Counted from the stretch's first letter, positions 15,506-22,212 are shown. The stretch: 22,643 nt of DNA from Treponema sp. (GCA_031261385.1 JAISJS010000244.1:1-22643), one strand, 5' to 3'. The notes: a model not told the origin generated them from the sequence alone. Program-made: numbers and translations.

Positions 15506-16710
15506 CTATAAAACCGTTACATACCGGCGTTATTGCGGCCCGTAATTTGCGGCGGCGGCCCTTCCGCACGGCCTGTCTTACCGTTGTCGTATCGATCGTA
15601 TCTTTTACCCTGTTTGGCGCATCGATCCTCACCGTAAGTCTGCGGAACGGCATGGATCGTATGGTTGAGCGTTTTGGCGCGGATTTGATGGTGGTCCCCG
15701 CAGAATATGCGCGGGCAGCCGAGGCGGTGCTGCTCAAGGGTGAGCCGCAGTCTTTCTATATCAATAATGCCGTGGTCAATACTATCTCGTCTATCGATGG
15801 GATAAACCGGATTTCGCCGCAGTTTTTTTTAACATCCATTGAGGATGAATGCTGTTCCCTGCCTGTGCAGATCATCGGCTTTGATCCCGATACCGATTTT
15901 GTTATTCAACCATGGATTGCAGAAGTCCGAAGTTCCGGCATTGCCGATGGACAGATTGTGGTGGGAAGCCAGGTGTATGCACAAAAAGGAAATATCAAAT
16001 TTTTTGATGAAAATTATCCGGTAGCGGCGCAGCTGCGGGCTACTTCAACGGGACTGGATTCATCAGTTTTTATGAATATGAAAACCCTGAAGGATCTGAT
16101 AGCTGCGGCACACAGCAAGAATTATCATTTTCTTGCGGATAGTGCAGGCAGCGATCCGGTCTCTTCAATATTGATAAAGCTGGATAAAGAAACCAACCCC
16201 AAAAAAATTATTCGCGAAATAAAAGAGGCTAACCCCGGTGTGGAAGTAATCAGTTCAAGCAATATTGTCGCAGGGATCGTAGAGAGCCTTAAAGCTCTTA
16301 CCGCATATATACGCAGCTTTTCAGTGATCCTTTGGATTCTTTCCGTGGTCGTGCTTGCTGCGGTTTTCTCCGGCACCATCAACGAACGAAAAAAAGAATT
16401 CGCCGTGTTCCGTGTATTAGGCGCTACCCGAAAAAAACTCACTTCGATTGTGTTATGTGAATCGGCTCTTACCGGAATCGCAGGCGGGATCATCGGTATC
16501 GTTCTTGCGTCTCTGGTACTTTTCCCGTTCAGCGCGTATATCGGCGTCCGCCTGCAGCTTCCGTTTATTCAACCGGGGGGGATTGCGGTAATTGCGAACA
16601 TCGGCCTTAGTCTGGCGCTGTCCTTCATTATCGGACCGTTGGCTTCAATTTATGGCGCAATCAAAATCAGCAGGGCTGAAACCTACTACACCCTGAGGGA
16701 AGGTGAATGA
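15502..16710 (+). CDS. ABC transporter permease, FtsX/MacB-like (type VII)
   Basis: The protein has 402 residues. It opens with RNLRRRPFRTACLTVVVSIVSF, here given as RNLRRRPFRTACLTVVVS, a basic amphipathic stretch followed by the first membrane helix (about 20-45). Residues 50-260 are the extracytoplasmic MacB-type core domain. Then come three membrane helices of the FtsX domain: ILWILSVVVLAAVFSGTI, ALTGIAGGIIGIVLASLVL and a final one around LGLALS-like residues near 365-385. The stretch NERKKEFAVFRVLGATRKKL is the classical coupling segment after the second helix. Such proteins use ATP hydrolysis to drive transport or mechanical work in the periplasm (LolCDE, MacB, FtsEX types). It overlaps the ATPase by four bases. 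The substrate is unknown. Confidence 0.88.
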   Translation: MTIKPLHTGVIAARNLRRRPFRTACLTVVVSIVSFTLFGASILTVSLRNGMDRMVERFGADLMVVPAEYARAAEAVLLKGEPQSFYINNAVVNTISSIDGINRISPQFFLTSIEDECCSLPVQIIGFDPDTDFVIQPWIAEVRSSGIADGQIVVGSQVYAQKGNIKFFDENYPVAAQLRATSTGLDSSVFMNMKTLKDLIAAAHSKNYHFLADSAGSDPVSSILIKLDKETNPKKIIREIKEANPGVEVISSSNIVAGIVESLKALTAYIRSFSVILWILSVVVLAAVFSGTINERKKEFAVFRVLGATRKKLTSIVLCESALTGIAGGIIGIVLASLVLFPFSAYIGVRLQLPFIQPGGIAVIANIGLSLALSFIIGPLASIYGAIKISRAETYYTLREGE

Positions 16711-17402
16711 TGCTTTTGGAAGTAAAAGACTTAACCAAGGAATATAAGCGGAATAATTTATTTTTTCAGGCTGTGCGTCATGCAAACCTTAATGTTGATG
16801 CGGGCGATTTTGTCAGCATTATTGGGCGATCGGGAAGCGGCAAGAGCACGCTGCTCAACATGATTACCGGCCTCCTGAATCCAAGTTCAGGAAATGTCAA
16901 CATTGCCGGTAAAAGCATACAGGGCCTTTCCGATTTGGATCTTTCCCATTTACGAAATTCTCAAATAGGCTATGTTCCCCAGGGCATGAGCCTTTTGGCA
17001 AACCTTTCCGTATTGGAAAATATAAGTCTCCCGGCCTTTTTGTTTAAAAATAATAACAACAAGCATACCAACGGCGATGAAATTGCGGAGCGCTCTCTTG
17101 CCCTGCTCGATCAAACCGGTACGAGCCATTTAGCCGCCTCATACCCCAAACAGCTTTCCGGCGGCGAGCTGCGCCGTGTTTCCATTGCCCGCGCCCTTAT
17201 CAATAAGCCTGCTCTTCTAATTGCCGATGAACCTACCGGCGACCTTGATGCGGAAACCACCGCCGGTATCATGGACCTTTTTCGCGGTATTGCCCGTAAA
17301 GGCACTGCGGTTCTGATTGTAACCCATGAGCTTGACACCCTTGATTACGGGAACCGGGTTTATAGAATGGATGCCGGGGTGTTGAGGGAAGAAGCACGCT
17401 AA
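16707..17402 (+). CDS. ABC transporter ATPase, LolD/MacB-like
   Basis: The nucleotide-binding domain has 231 residues. Walker A is GRSGSGKST (about 39-47), the Q-loop is in IGYVPQGMSLLANLSV, the signature is LSGGELRRVSIARAL, Walker B with D-loop is LLIADEPTGDLD, and the switch His is in LIVTHELD. The E-P-T-G-D-L-D form is typical of LolD, MacB and FtsE partners of FtsX-type permeases. The ATG overlaps the permease stop (ATGATG gives a choice of first or second Met). It is the last gene of the operon; a hairpin terminator follows 9 bases after the stop. Confidence 0.92.
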   Translation: MMLLEVKDLTKEYKRNNLFFQAVRHANLNVDAGDFVSIIGRSGSGKSTLLNMITGLLNPSSGNVNIAGKSIQGLSDLDLSHLRNSQIGYVPQGMSLLANLSVLENISLPAFLFKNNNNKHTNGDEIAERSLALLDQTGTSHLAASYPKQLSGGELRRVSIARALINKPALLIADEPTGDLDAETTAGIMDLFRGIARKGTAVLIVTHELDTLDYGNRVYRMDAGVLREEAR

Positions 17403-17410
17403 TTTTAAAC

Positions 17411-17435
17411 TGGTCTGTCATTGAGTGACAGACCA
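17411..17435. terminator. Bidirectional hairpin terminator between convergent operons
   Basis: TGGTCTGTCA, loop TTGAG, TGACAGACCA form a perfect 10-bp stem. On the plus strand it is followed by AAAAATATTTTATC and on the minus strand by GTTTAAAATT. It lies between the ends of the ABC ATPase gene (17402) and the ECF sigma gene (17444), so it probably serves both. The T-tracts are only moderate. Confidence 0.75.
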
Positions 17436-17443
17436 AAAATATT

Positions 17444-18007
17444 TTATCTTTCAACAATATTTGCGTATAATTCCCCAAGCGTTTTTCGTAAATAAACAAC
17501 CGCATAATGTTTTCGTGAAAGCACGGTATTTTCCGGGACACCGGTATTTTTGGCTATTTCTTTTATGGGCATATCGTAATATTCTGTTAATTCAAAAACT
17601 TCGCGCTGCTCCGGCGGAAGTTCATTTACTGCGGCCTTAATTTCATCCAAAATAAGTGAGCGCAGATATTCGGTTTCCGGCGTCGCTTCTTCGCCGTAAA
17701 TAATATCTTCAATTTCATCAAGAAAATTTGCGCCATCCTCATCATCCTCATCATCATAATTTACAAGCGGATATTGCGTTTCCTTCTTTTTTTTGTAACC
17801 GTTGATGATGAGGTTGCGTGTTACGCGATACAGCCATGCTGCAGGCTGTTCAATTGGTTCGCCAATTTCGCTTATCCTGACAAATTGATAAAAGACTTCC
17901 TGCAGAATATCTTCCGCATCTTCCATACGCGGCACCCGCTTGCCGATGAAACTTGACAACTTGTCACGAAAAGAGTTAAACGTTTGTGTAACAGTCGTCT
18001 GCGGCAT
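17444..18007 (-). CDS. ECF-type RNA polymerase sigma factor
   Basis: The 187-residue protein has two sigma domains. Region 2 is at about 10-75, with DAEDILQEVFYQFVR and AWLYRVTRNLIINGYKKKK, the core-binding and -10 recognition helices. Region 4 is at about 129-180, with LPPEQREVFELTEYYDMPIK and then EIAKNTGVPENTVLSRKHYA, the helix-turn-helix for the -35 element. The linker is unusually acidic (YDDEDDEDGANFLDEIEDI). The gene lies 17 bases after a small membrane protein gene on the same strand. I see no good SD before its ATG, and a small GGACT/AGTCC hairpin (18019-18031) covers the junction, so translation may depend on the upstream gene. No classical zinc-binding anti-sigma gene is present nearby. 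Confidence 0.92.
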   Translation of the reverse strand: MPQTTVTQTFNSFRDKLSSFIGKRVPRMEDAEDILQEVFYQFVRISEIGEPIEQPAAWLYRVTRNLIINGYKKKKETQYPLVNYDDEDDEDGANFLDEIEDIIYGEEATPETEYLRSLILDEIKAAVNELPPEQREVFELTEYYDMPIKEIAKNTGVPENTVLSRKHYAVVYLRKTLGELYANIVER

Positions 18008-18024
18008 GGTCTGTTTACGGACTT

Positions 18025-18468
18025 CTAGTCCGCATCATCCTTCTTTGTGTCTGCCTTTTCCTGCGTACCGGTTTCGTTTCCTGCGCCGGATTTGTCCCAA
18101 GCGCCAAAACCACACCGCCCTTCACAGCCGCCCCTCGGATCAAAGCCGTGATGGCGTTTGATTTTTTCGGCAAGATGCTGCCGTTCTTCTTCGGACATTG
18201 CGTCCCAGCGGTCCCGGAAAAGATTTTCCCGCTTCCTGCCGCCCCGGTCAAAAGTACCGCCGCGGAATCCGCTGGTCATCCCGCCGAATAAAACCCGGCA
18301 AAGCACAAAAATACCCAGCGTTTGCAGCCAGCTGAGTACCGGTAGTCCAAAAAGTCCCGGTAATAAGGCATTCCACAACAGCCATGCAAGCGTACTAAAA
18401 ACCGCCGCCGTAGCCAGAAATCCCGCAATACCGGAAAAAACATAAAATGGTTTTGAATGTTTACTCAT
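18025..18468 (-). CDS. Small two-TM protein encoded with the ECF sigma factor
   Basis: I choose the ATG at 18468 (147 residues), with AAGGGG a few bases upstream. The frame is open to 18561, but that would overlap the neighbouring gene. Residues about 6-28 and 45-65 are membrane helices. Between and after them is the phrase WNALLPGLFGLPVLSWLQTL followed by VLCRVLFGG. Residues about 85-110 (DRWDAMSEEERQHLAEKIKRHH) form a charged helix, and the tail is Gly-rich and Lys/Asp-rich with two Cys. From memory, small proteins with the LxWNxLMPxLFG...LLxxRILFGG pattern are common next to ECF sigma factors in Bacteroidetes and other phyla; the role is unknown. An inner-membrane regulator of the sigma factor is an inference from this pairing. 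Confidence 0.75.
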   Translation of the reverse strand: MSKHSKPFYVFSGIAGFLATAAVFSTLAWLLWNALLPGLFGLPVLSWLQTLGIFVLCRVLFGGMTSGFRGGTFDRGGRKRENLFRDRWDAMSEEERQHLAEKIKRHHGFDPRGGCEGRCGFGAWDKSGAGNETGTQEKADTKKDDAD

Positions 18469-18557
18469 ATATAACCCCTTACTTATGTAGACAAAGAAAC
18501 AACTAAAATATTTTAAGAATATGAAGAATTTTGGAAGAAAATTTGAAAAATTTCTCC

Positions 18558-18857
18558 TCACCCCCCAAACTTCCCCAAATCAACCCACCCTGTTTTGGAA
18601 ACCTTCACCTCCTCGGAACGGAGCAGCTTCATCTGCAGCTCTCTGCCGCTGCCGCTTTCCAGCGCGATAAAACCATCAGCTCTGATAATACGGTGCCAGG
18701 GTAAATCATACTTTTCCGACATTGAATGAAGCACACGCGCAACCTGACGGGCGCCGTTGGGGAGCCCTGCGGCAAAGGCAATATCGCGGTAACAGGACAC
18801 CTTGCCTTTTGGCACAGAGCGTATAGCGTCAATAATATGCTGGGTCGTTTCGGTCAT
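18558..18857 (-). CDS. Alkyltransferase-like protein (ATL), catalytically inactive MGMT homologue
   Basis: The 99-residue protein covers the C-terminal DNA-binding domain of O6-alkylguanine-DNA alkyltransferases. Visible motifs are VPKGKVSCYRDIAFAAGLPN, GARQVARVLHS (the Arg finger and recognition helix) and then PWHRIIRADG. In active enzymes the last motif is PCHR with the methyl-accepting Cys. Here Cys is replaced by Trp, as in ATL proteins, which bind O6-alkylguanine and hand the lesion to nucleotide excision repair. I use the ATG at 18857; the frame is open one codon further to a TTG. It lies upstream of the two-TM/ECF genes on the same strand, with about 90 bases between. The ATL assignment is firm because the PWHR motif is unambiguous. 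Confidence 0.9.
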   Translation of the reverse strand: MTETTQHIIDAIRSVPKGKVSCYRDIAFAAGLPNGARQVARVLHSMSEKYDLPWHRIIRADGFIALESGSGRELQMKLLRSEEVKVSKTGWVDLGKFGG

Positions 18858-18876
18858 CAAAACATACTACCACACC

Positions 18877-18905
18877 TTGATAAAAAAGACAGGACTGTTT
18901 ATGAT
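18877..18905 (+). promoter_or_regulatory. Promoter of the exported metallo-hydrolase gene
   Basis: TTGATA (18877-18882) and TATGAT (18900-18905) are separated by 17 bases, each one mismatch from consensus. The predicted leader of about 33 bases carries GGGGG before the ATG at 18945. The promoter is in the 87-base gap between this gene and the divergent ATL gene. Confidence 0.6.
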
Positions 18906-18944
18906 GTATAAAGATTTGTTTATTTGTTCAAACGGGGGCATAAA

Positions 18945-19835
18945 ATGAAAAGCAGTTTACTCTACGGTATTCTTTTGGGTGTTATGGCGGCTCCCGCTTT
19001 TGGCGCCGGGATCGCTGACGAGCCCATTGGGAAAGGTTCTGTCTTGAACGAAAATATTTTCAAATTTCAATTGGGTCATTTTGAAGTATATACCCTGATT
19101 GAAAACAAGGGACAGGGAAGGGCTGCTATCCTCATCGGCGCAGATGAAGAGGCGCTGGGTAAATATATTGCAGGCGGCGTCTATCAATCCGAGACCAACA
19201 CGTTTTTAATCCGTACACCGGAGCAGACCATTCTGGTAGATACCGGCTTCGGCACGACACTTTTTGAAAGCCTTAAAACCCTTGGGGTCAGCCCCGATAC
19301 AATTGATGCCGTCCTGATCACCCATCTGCACGGCGATCATTTCAGCGGCCTCCAGAAAGACGGCACGGCGCTTTTCTCAAAAGCAGATGTGTATGTGGCA
19401 GAGCAGGAAAAAGAATATTGGACCAAAACAAATGTGAGCCAGGGCGCCGTTGCGGCTCTTGCCCCCTACGGAACACGGGTAAAAACATTTCTCCCCGGCG
19501 AGCTCGGATCAAAACTGAATGACCTGCTCCCCGGTATCACTGCCATCGCTGCTTTTGGCCACACGCCGGGTCACACGCTTTTTCAGTTGGAATCTTCCGG
19601 ACAAAAGCTCCTTATCTGGGGTGATATTATGCACGCCCAAACGATACAGTTTCCCCTGCCCGATGTATCGGTTACTTACGACACCGATCCGGCGGCCGCT
19701 GCGGCGATACGCAAACAGGTTTTGGAATATGCGGCGGCAAACAATATTCCCATCGCCGGAATGCACCTGACCTTTCCTGCAATCGGCAATGTGGTCAAAG
19801 AGGCTGGTGGTTACCGACTGAATGACGCAAAGTAA
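18945..19835 (+). CDS. Exported metallo-beta-lactamase-fold hydrolase
   Basis: The 296-residue protein has a signal peptide, MKSSLLYGILLGVMAAPAFG, likely cleaved after Ala21, so it acts outside the cytoplasm. The metal-binding motif is ITHLHGDHFSGL with His127, His129, Asp131 and His132. Further ligands are His210 in GHTPGHT, Asp227 in IWGDIMH and His274 in AGMHLTFP. This gives a complete dinuclear zinc site of the lactonase/phosphodiesterase-like group. Family members include quorum-quenching lactonases and various ester hydrolases; the substrate cannot be deduced. The ATG at 18945 is chosen over an in-frame start at 18924 because only it gives a standard signal peptide. A small gene follows 9 bases later and is probably co-transcribed. 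Confidence 0.85.
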   Translation: MKSSLLYGILLGVMAAPAFGAGIADEPIGKGSVLNENIFKFQLGHFEVYTLIENKGQGRAAILIGADEEALGKYIAGGVYQSETNTFLIRTPEQTILVDTGFGTTLFESLKTLGVSPDTIDAVLITHLHGDHFSGLQKDGTALFSKADVYVAEQEKEYWTKTNVSQGAVAALAPYGTRVKTFLPGELGSKLNDLLPGITAIAAFGHTPGHTLFQLESSGQKLLIWGDIMHAQTIQFPLPDVSVTYDTDPAAAAAIRKQVLEYAAANNIPIAGMHLTFPAIGNVVKEAGGYRLNDAK

Positions 19836-19844
19836 AGGGCAAAG

Positions 19845-20108
19845 ATGGATAACGAAAACATTTCGAACACAGCCAACTTTGGGAAATTACTGCAATTGGT
19901 CAATGGTGATTTTGAACTGGCCAGGCAAATGGAAACGGTTTGGGGCGACGCAGATACTGCAATAGAATGGTTAAACAAACGGGTTCTTTCAAACAGAGCC
20001 CCCCGCCCAACGGACGATCAAGCAAATGGAACTGATAAAGGGCAGAAGTTACCTGCATGGTACAACGCTCCGCAGCACAGGACGGTTACGGAAAAGAAGG
20101 GGAAATAA
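19845..20108 (+). CDS. Small hypothetical protein, faint DUF2384 (ParS/MbcA antitoxin-like) core
   Basis: The 87-residue acidic/basic protein starts at an ATG preceded by AAAGGG. I do not recognise it with certainty. Residues about 20-52 (DFELARQMETVWGDADTAIE, then WLNKRVLSNRAPRP) resemble the core of DUF2384 antitoxins: vFGd-x-x-x-A-x-x-WL-x-x-x-x-x-aL-x-g-x-x-P. The usual remainder of that domain is missing and is replaced by a Gln/Lys-rich tail ending KLPAWYNAPQHRTVTEKKGK. No RES-domain toxin gene is adjacent. It follows the metallo-hydrolase gene by 9 bases. Codon use looks coding and like its upstream neighbour. An unrelated small protein is equally possible. Confidence 0.55.
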   Translation: MDNENISNTANFGKLLQLVNGDFELARQMETVWGDADTAIEWLNKRVLSNRAPRPTDDQANGTDKGQKLPAWYNAPQHRTVTEKKGK

Positions 20109-20145
20109 GAATATGGATAACATGAAGGAAAATCAACATATTCTT
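20107..20145 (+). terminator. Weak hairpin after the small gene
   Basis: AAGAATATG (20107-20115) pairs with CATATTCTT (20137-20145) across a 21-base loop and is followed by TTCTGTTGCTGTTT. The stem is AT-rich and the loop long, so this is at best a weak terminator for the metallo-hydrolase transcript. Confidence 0.3.
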
Positions 20146-20180
20146 TTCTGTTGCTGTTTATATTAACATAATCCCTTGAT

Positions 20181-20456
20181 TCAGCACAGTTTTTCAAGTT
20201 CCTCTGCAGAAAGTCCTGTAACGGCAGCTATTTGCTCTTTTGATACACCGATCCTCTTCAAATTTTGGGCAATTTCTTTTTGTGTCTCAATTTTCCCTTC
20301 AATTTTCCCCTCAATTTTCCCTTCTCGTTTTGCATGATTCATTCCGCTGGTGAAATCCGACAGGGCCATCTCCCGCATTTGATATGCACGTAACGCTTCT
20401 TTGTCTATTGAAACATAATCCACCCGTTCCTGCGCTTTCTGAATAGCGGCATCCAT
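20181..20456 (-). CDS. Possible internal short product of the Rpn gene (RpnS-like intragenic antitoxin)
   Basis: In frame with the Rpn nuclease, the Met at residue 213 (start MDAAIQKAQERVDYVSIDKE) is preceded by GAGGAGG, with 8 bases between AGGAGG and the ATG, a better ribosome-binding site than that of the full-length gene. The product would be the 91-residue C-terminal helical module containing the GKIE repeats. In Escherichia coli, Rpn genes are reported to encode a full-length toxic nuclease and an internally initiated C-terminal protein that blocks it. The position here fits that model. Chance is possible, since Glu-Glu-Val codons easily give GAGGAGG. Confidence 0.55.
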   Translation of the reverse strand: MDAAIQKAQERVDYVSIDKEALRAYQMREMALSDFTSGMNHAKREGKIEGKIEGKIETQKEIAQNLKRIGVSKEQIAAVTGLSAEELEKLC

Positions 20457-21092
20457 TTTTACTACCTCCTCAACAAGCTCCGGCGAACTGTCCTTGTCAA
20501 ACCATGACAGCCACCGGTGCAAAGTATCGTTTTGTATATCTTTTTTCTGTAACGCCCTGAATTTTACCATATCCACAAAATGTATTTCCAGTGCATCCGT
20601 CAGCATAAACGCCTTGTCGGTGTCTTCCCAAAGATGAAAACTGGTATGAAAACCACCCGTCGGCAGAAACTCAAAATTGACGATATTTATGGCTATCACA
20701 TTGGGAAGTTCAAGATAATCCTTTCCGGCTTCAAGGCTTCGGGTATATTCACGGCTCCAGTAAAAAAGACTCCGGCGATCCATGTTTCCCAAATTCCGCA
20801 ATTGGACCTCAATATTGACCCTTGTTTTATCCTCCAGAACTGCACGAATATCCAATATACTGGATTTATCGCCAATAACCTCTGCGGTAAAGGTCTTGTT
20901 TTCAAGAATTTCCACGGAAACAAGTCTGTTACTGCCGGACCGTTTAAGTACGGCATTCAGAAATGCCAGGAGTTGTAGTTCATCGCCCTTTTCTCCCATA
21001 ACCTTGAAAAAAAGGTAATCATTGAGCGGATTAAGGCGGACGAGCGGCTTGCCAGCCGATGATTTCTCACCGTCAAATAGTTTGATTTCCAT
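20181..21092 (-). CDS. Rpn-family PD-(D/E)XK nuclease (recombination-promoting nuclease / putative transposase family)
   Basis: The 303-residue protein opens with the family motif LNPLNDYLFFKVMGEKGDE. The nuclease site is D-x13-E-x-Q: Asp81 in SSILDIRAV, and Glu95 with Gln97 in NIEVQLRN. The central helical part (YWSREYTRSLEAGKDYLELP, then IAINIVNFEFLP) is typical of Rpn/PDDEXK_2 proteins. The C-terminal 90 residues are a helical module with three GKIE repeats and the end SKEQIAAVTGLSAEELEKLC. Rpn proteins are DNA nucleases implicated in phage defence and RecA-independent recombination. I use the ATG at 21092. It has a poor SD, and TATACT stands 6 bases upstream, so the message may be leaderless; an in-frame TTG at 21110 is the alternative. 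A strong ribosome-binding site exists inside the gene. Confidence 0.85.
   Translation of the reverse strand: MEIKLFDGEKSSAGKPLVRLNPLNDYLFFKVMGEKGDELQLLAFLNAVLKRSGSNRLVSVEILENKTFTAEVIGDKSSILDIRAVLEDKTRVNIEVQLRNLGNMDRRSLFYWSREYTRSLEAGKDYLELPNVIAINIVNFEFLPTGGFHTSFHLWEDTDKAFMLTDALEIHFVDMVKFRALQKKDIQNDTLHRWLSWFDKDSSPELVEEVVKMDAAIQKAQERVDYVSIDKEALRAYQMREMALSDFTSGMNHAKREGKIEGKIEGKIETQKEIAQNLKRIGVSKEQIAAVTGLSAEELEKLC
20287..20322. repeat. Three 12-bp tandem repeats inside the Rpn gene
   Basis: Three copies of TCAATTTTCCCT (one with a final C) lie head to tail and encode Gly-Lys-Ile-Glu repeats on the minus strand. Repeat number in this C-terminal segment is known to vary between Rpn proteins. The unit length of 12 keeps the frame, so slippage would only change the length of the helix. 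Confidence 0.85.
20465..20470 (-). promoter_or_regulatory. Internal Shine-Dalgarno sequence in the Rpn gene
   Basis: Read on the minus strand, AGGAGG lies 8 bases upstream of the in-frame ATG whose first base is 20456. It is the full anti-SD complement and is the basis for proposing a separate C-terminal product. Confidence 0.7.
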
Positions 21093-21249
21093 ACCTAAAG
21101 TATACAACAAATGTCAGGTTTTTTATAGCTTTTTTGGAATAATTTTTTTGGAAAATTGGTGAACCTATCACCCGTGGAAATGGCCTATATTGCGAGTATC
21201 AAAGAAACCCAAAAAAAGCTTGAGCGAAAAAAGTAGCGTCATCAGCGAA

Positions 21250-22161
21250 TCAAAACACTTCTTCCTTAAACGGTATAGACTGCATAGCCCCCTTCCGTGA
21301 TACGGCGATGGACGCGGCTTTACAGGCGATATCCAGGCTTTCTTCAATGGAAAAATCTTTTGATCGCGCCGCGATAAAATACCCGGTAAAGGTATCCCCT
21401 GCGCCGGTGGTATCAACGACAGGAGTATCGATGATTTCGCCCCTTGCGCGTTTTTTTCCGCCGGCATAAAATGCGCCGTCTTTGCCTTTCGTTAAAATTA
21501 TCTCTGCGTTGGGAAAACGATCGATAAGACGGTCAAAAATTTCTGACAGATATAATGAAAGGGCAAATGGTGCAAGCGGAACTGACGGTACTTCAAGAGC
21601 GGCAAGTGCGGCGCCCTCAATCTCATTGACAAAAAATATATCAACCAGATCAAGCGGACGCGCTTCAATTTTTTCATCAAAGGGCGATGGATTAAGGCAG
21701 ATTTTAAGGCCGCGCTTTTTCGCCTGTTTCATAATTTCTGATATTTGGGTAATTTCGTTTTGCAGAACGATGATATCACCTTCGCCAAAACAGCCAAGAA
21801 CGCTGTCAATTTCTTCCGGCTGTATTACCCCGTTTCCACCGGCAAAAAGCACAATCGAATTCTGGTGATCTTTATCCAGTTGAATGAGCGCCTGACCGGT
21901 GGCCCCTTCGTAGCGGGCGACATGATCAGTATTCACCCCGTAGGATTGAAGAAGGTCTAAAAGGAATTCCCCATCAGAGCCGATTTTTCCCGCCATGTAT
22001 ACGGTCATGCCCGCCTTTGCGAGGGCCGCCGCCTGGTTGGCGCCTTTGCCGCCTGCGCCTTTTTCCAGGGCGCTTGAGCTGATCGTTTCACCGGGGCGGA
22101 CAATATGGTCAACAGAAAAAATTAAATCGATGTTAAGTGAACCATACACCAAAACTTTCAT
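21250..22161 (-). CDS. rbsK: Ribokinase (PfkB-family sugar kinase)
   Basis: The 303-residue kinase phosphorylates ribose to ribose-5-phosphate using ATP. The N terminus VYGSLNIDLIFSVDHIVRPG and the substrate loop GAGGKGANQAAALAKAG (35-51) are typical of ribokinases. The second PfkB signature is DTPVVDTTGAGDTFTGYF, with catalytic base Asp256 and the anion hole Gly-Ala-Gly. NPSPFDE (157-163) is also as expected. GGAGA stands 7 bases before the ATG. No ribose transporter genes are next to it in this window. It is divergent from purB with 56 bases between, and both concern pentose/purine metabolism. Another PfkB kinase of similar specificity (for example deoxyribokinase) is a minor alternative. 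Confidence 0.88.
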   Translation of the reverse strand: MKVLVYGSLNIDLIFSVDHIVRPGETISSSALEKGAGGKGANQAAALAKAGMTVYMAGKIGSDGEFLLDLLQSYGVNTDHVARYEGATGQALIQLDKDHQNSIVLFAGGNGVIQPEEIDSVLGCFGEGDIIVLQNEITQISEIMKQAKKRGLKICLNPSPFDEKIEARPLDLVDIFFVNEIEGAALAALEVPSVPLAPFALSLYLSEIFDRLIDRFPNAEIILTKGKDGAFYAGGKKRARGEIIDTPVVDTTGAGDTFTGYFIAARSKDFSIEESLDIACKAASIAVSRKGAMQSIPFKEEVF

Positions 22162-22182
22162 TTATTTCTCCATATTAATATC

Positions 22183-22212
22183 TAGACATACTTTTTCAAT
22201 TTATGCTATATT
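22183..22212 (+). promoter_or_regulatory. Possible promoter of purB
   Basis: TAGACA (22183-22188) and TATATT (22207-22212) lie 18 bases apart, each with one mismatch. The predicted start of transcription falls at about 22219, on or next to the purB ATG at 22218, which would make the message leaderless or nearly so. The spacing and AT-rich setting make a chance match possible. Confidence 0.4.

Noticed and set aside
20287..20322. CRISPR-like repeats
   Set aside because: The 12-bp units are contiguous without spacers and encode Gly-Lys-Ile-Glu in frame.
20181..21092. Rpn gene as an insertion-sequence transposase
   Set aside because: No terminal inverted repeats or target duplications are visible around it; the family name transposase is historical.
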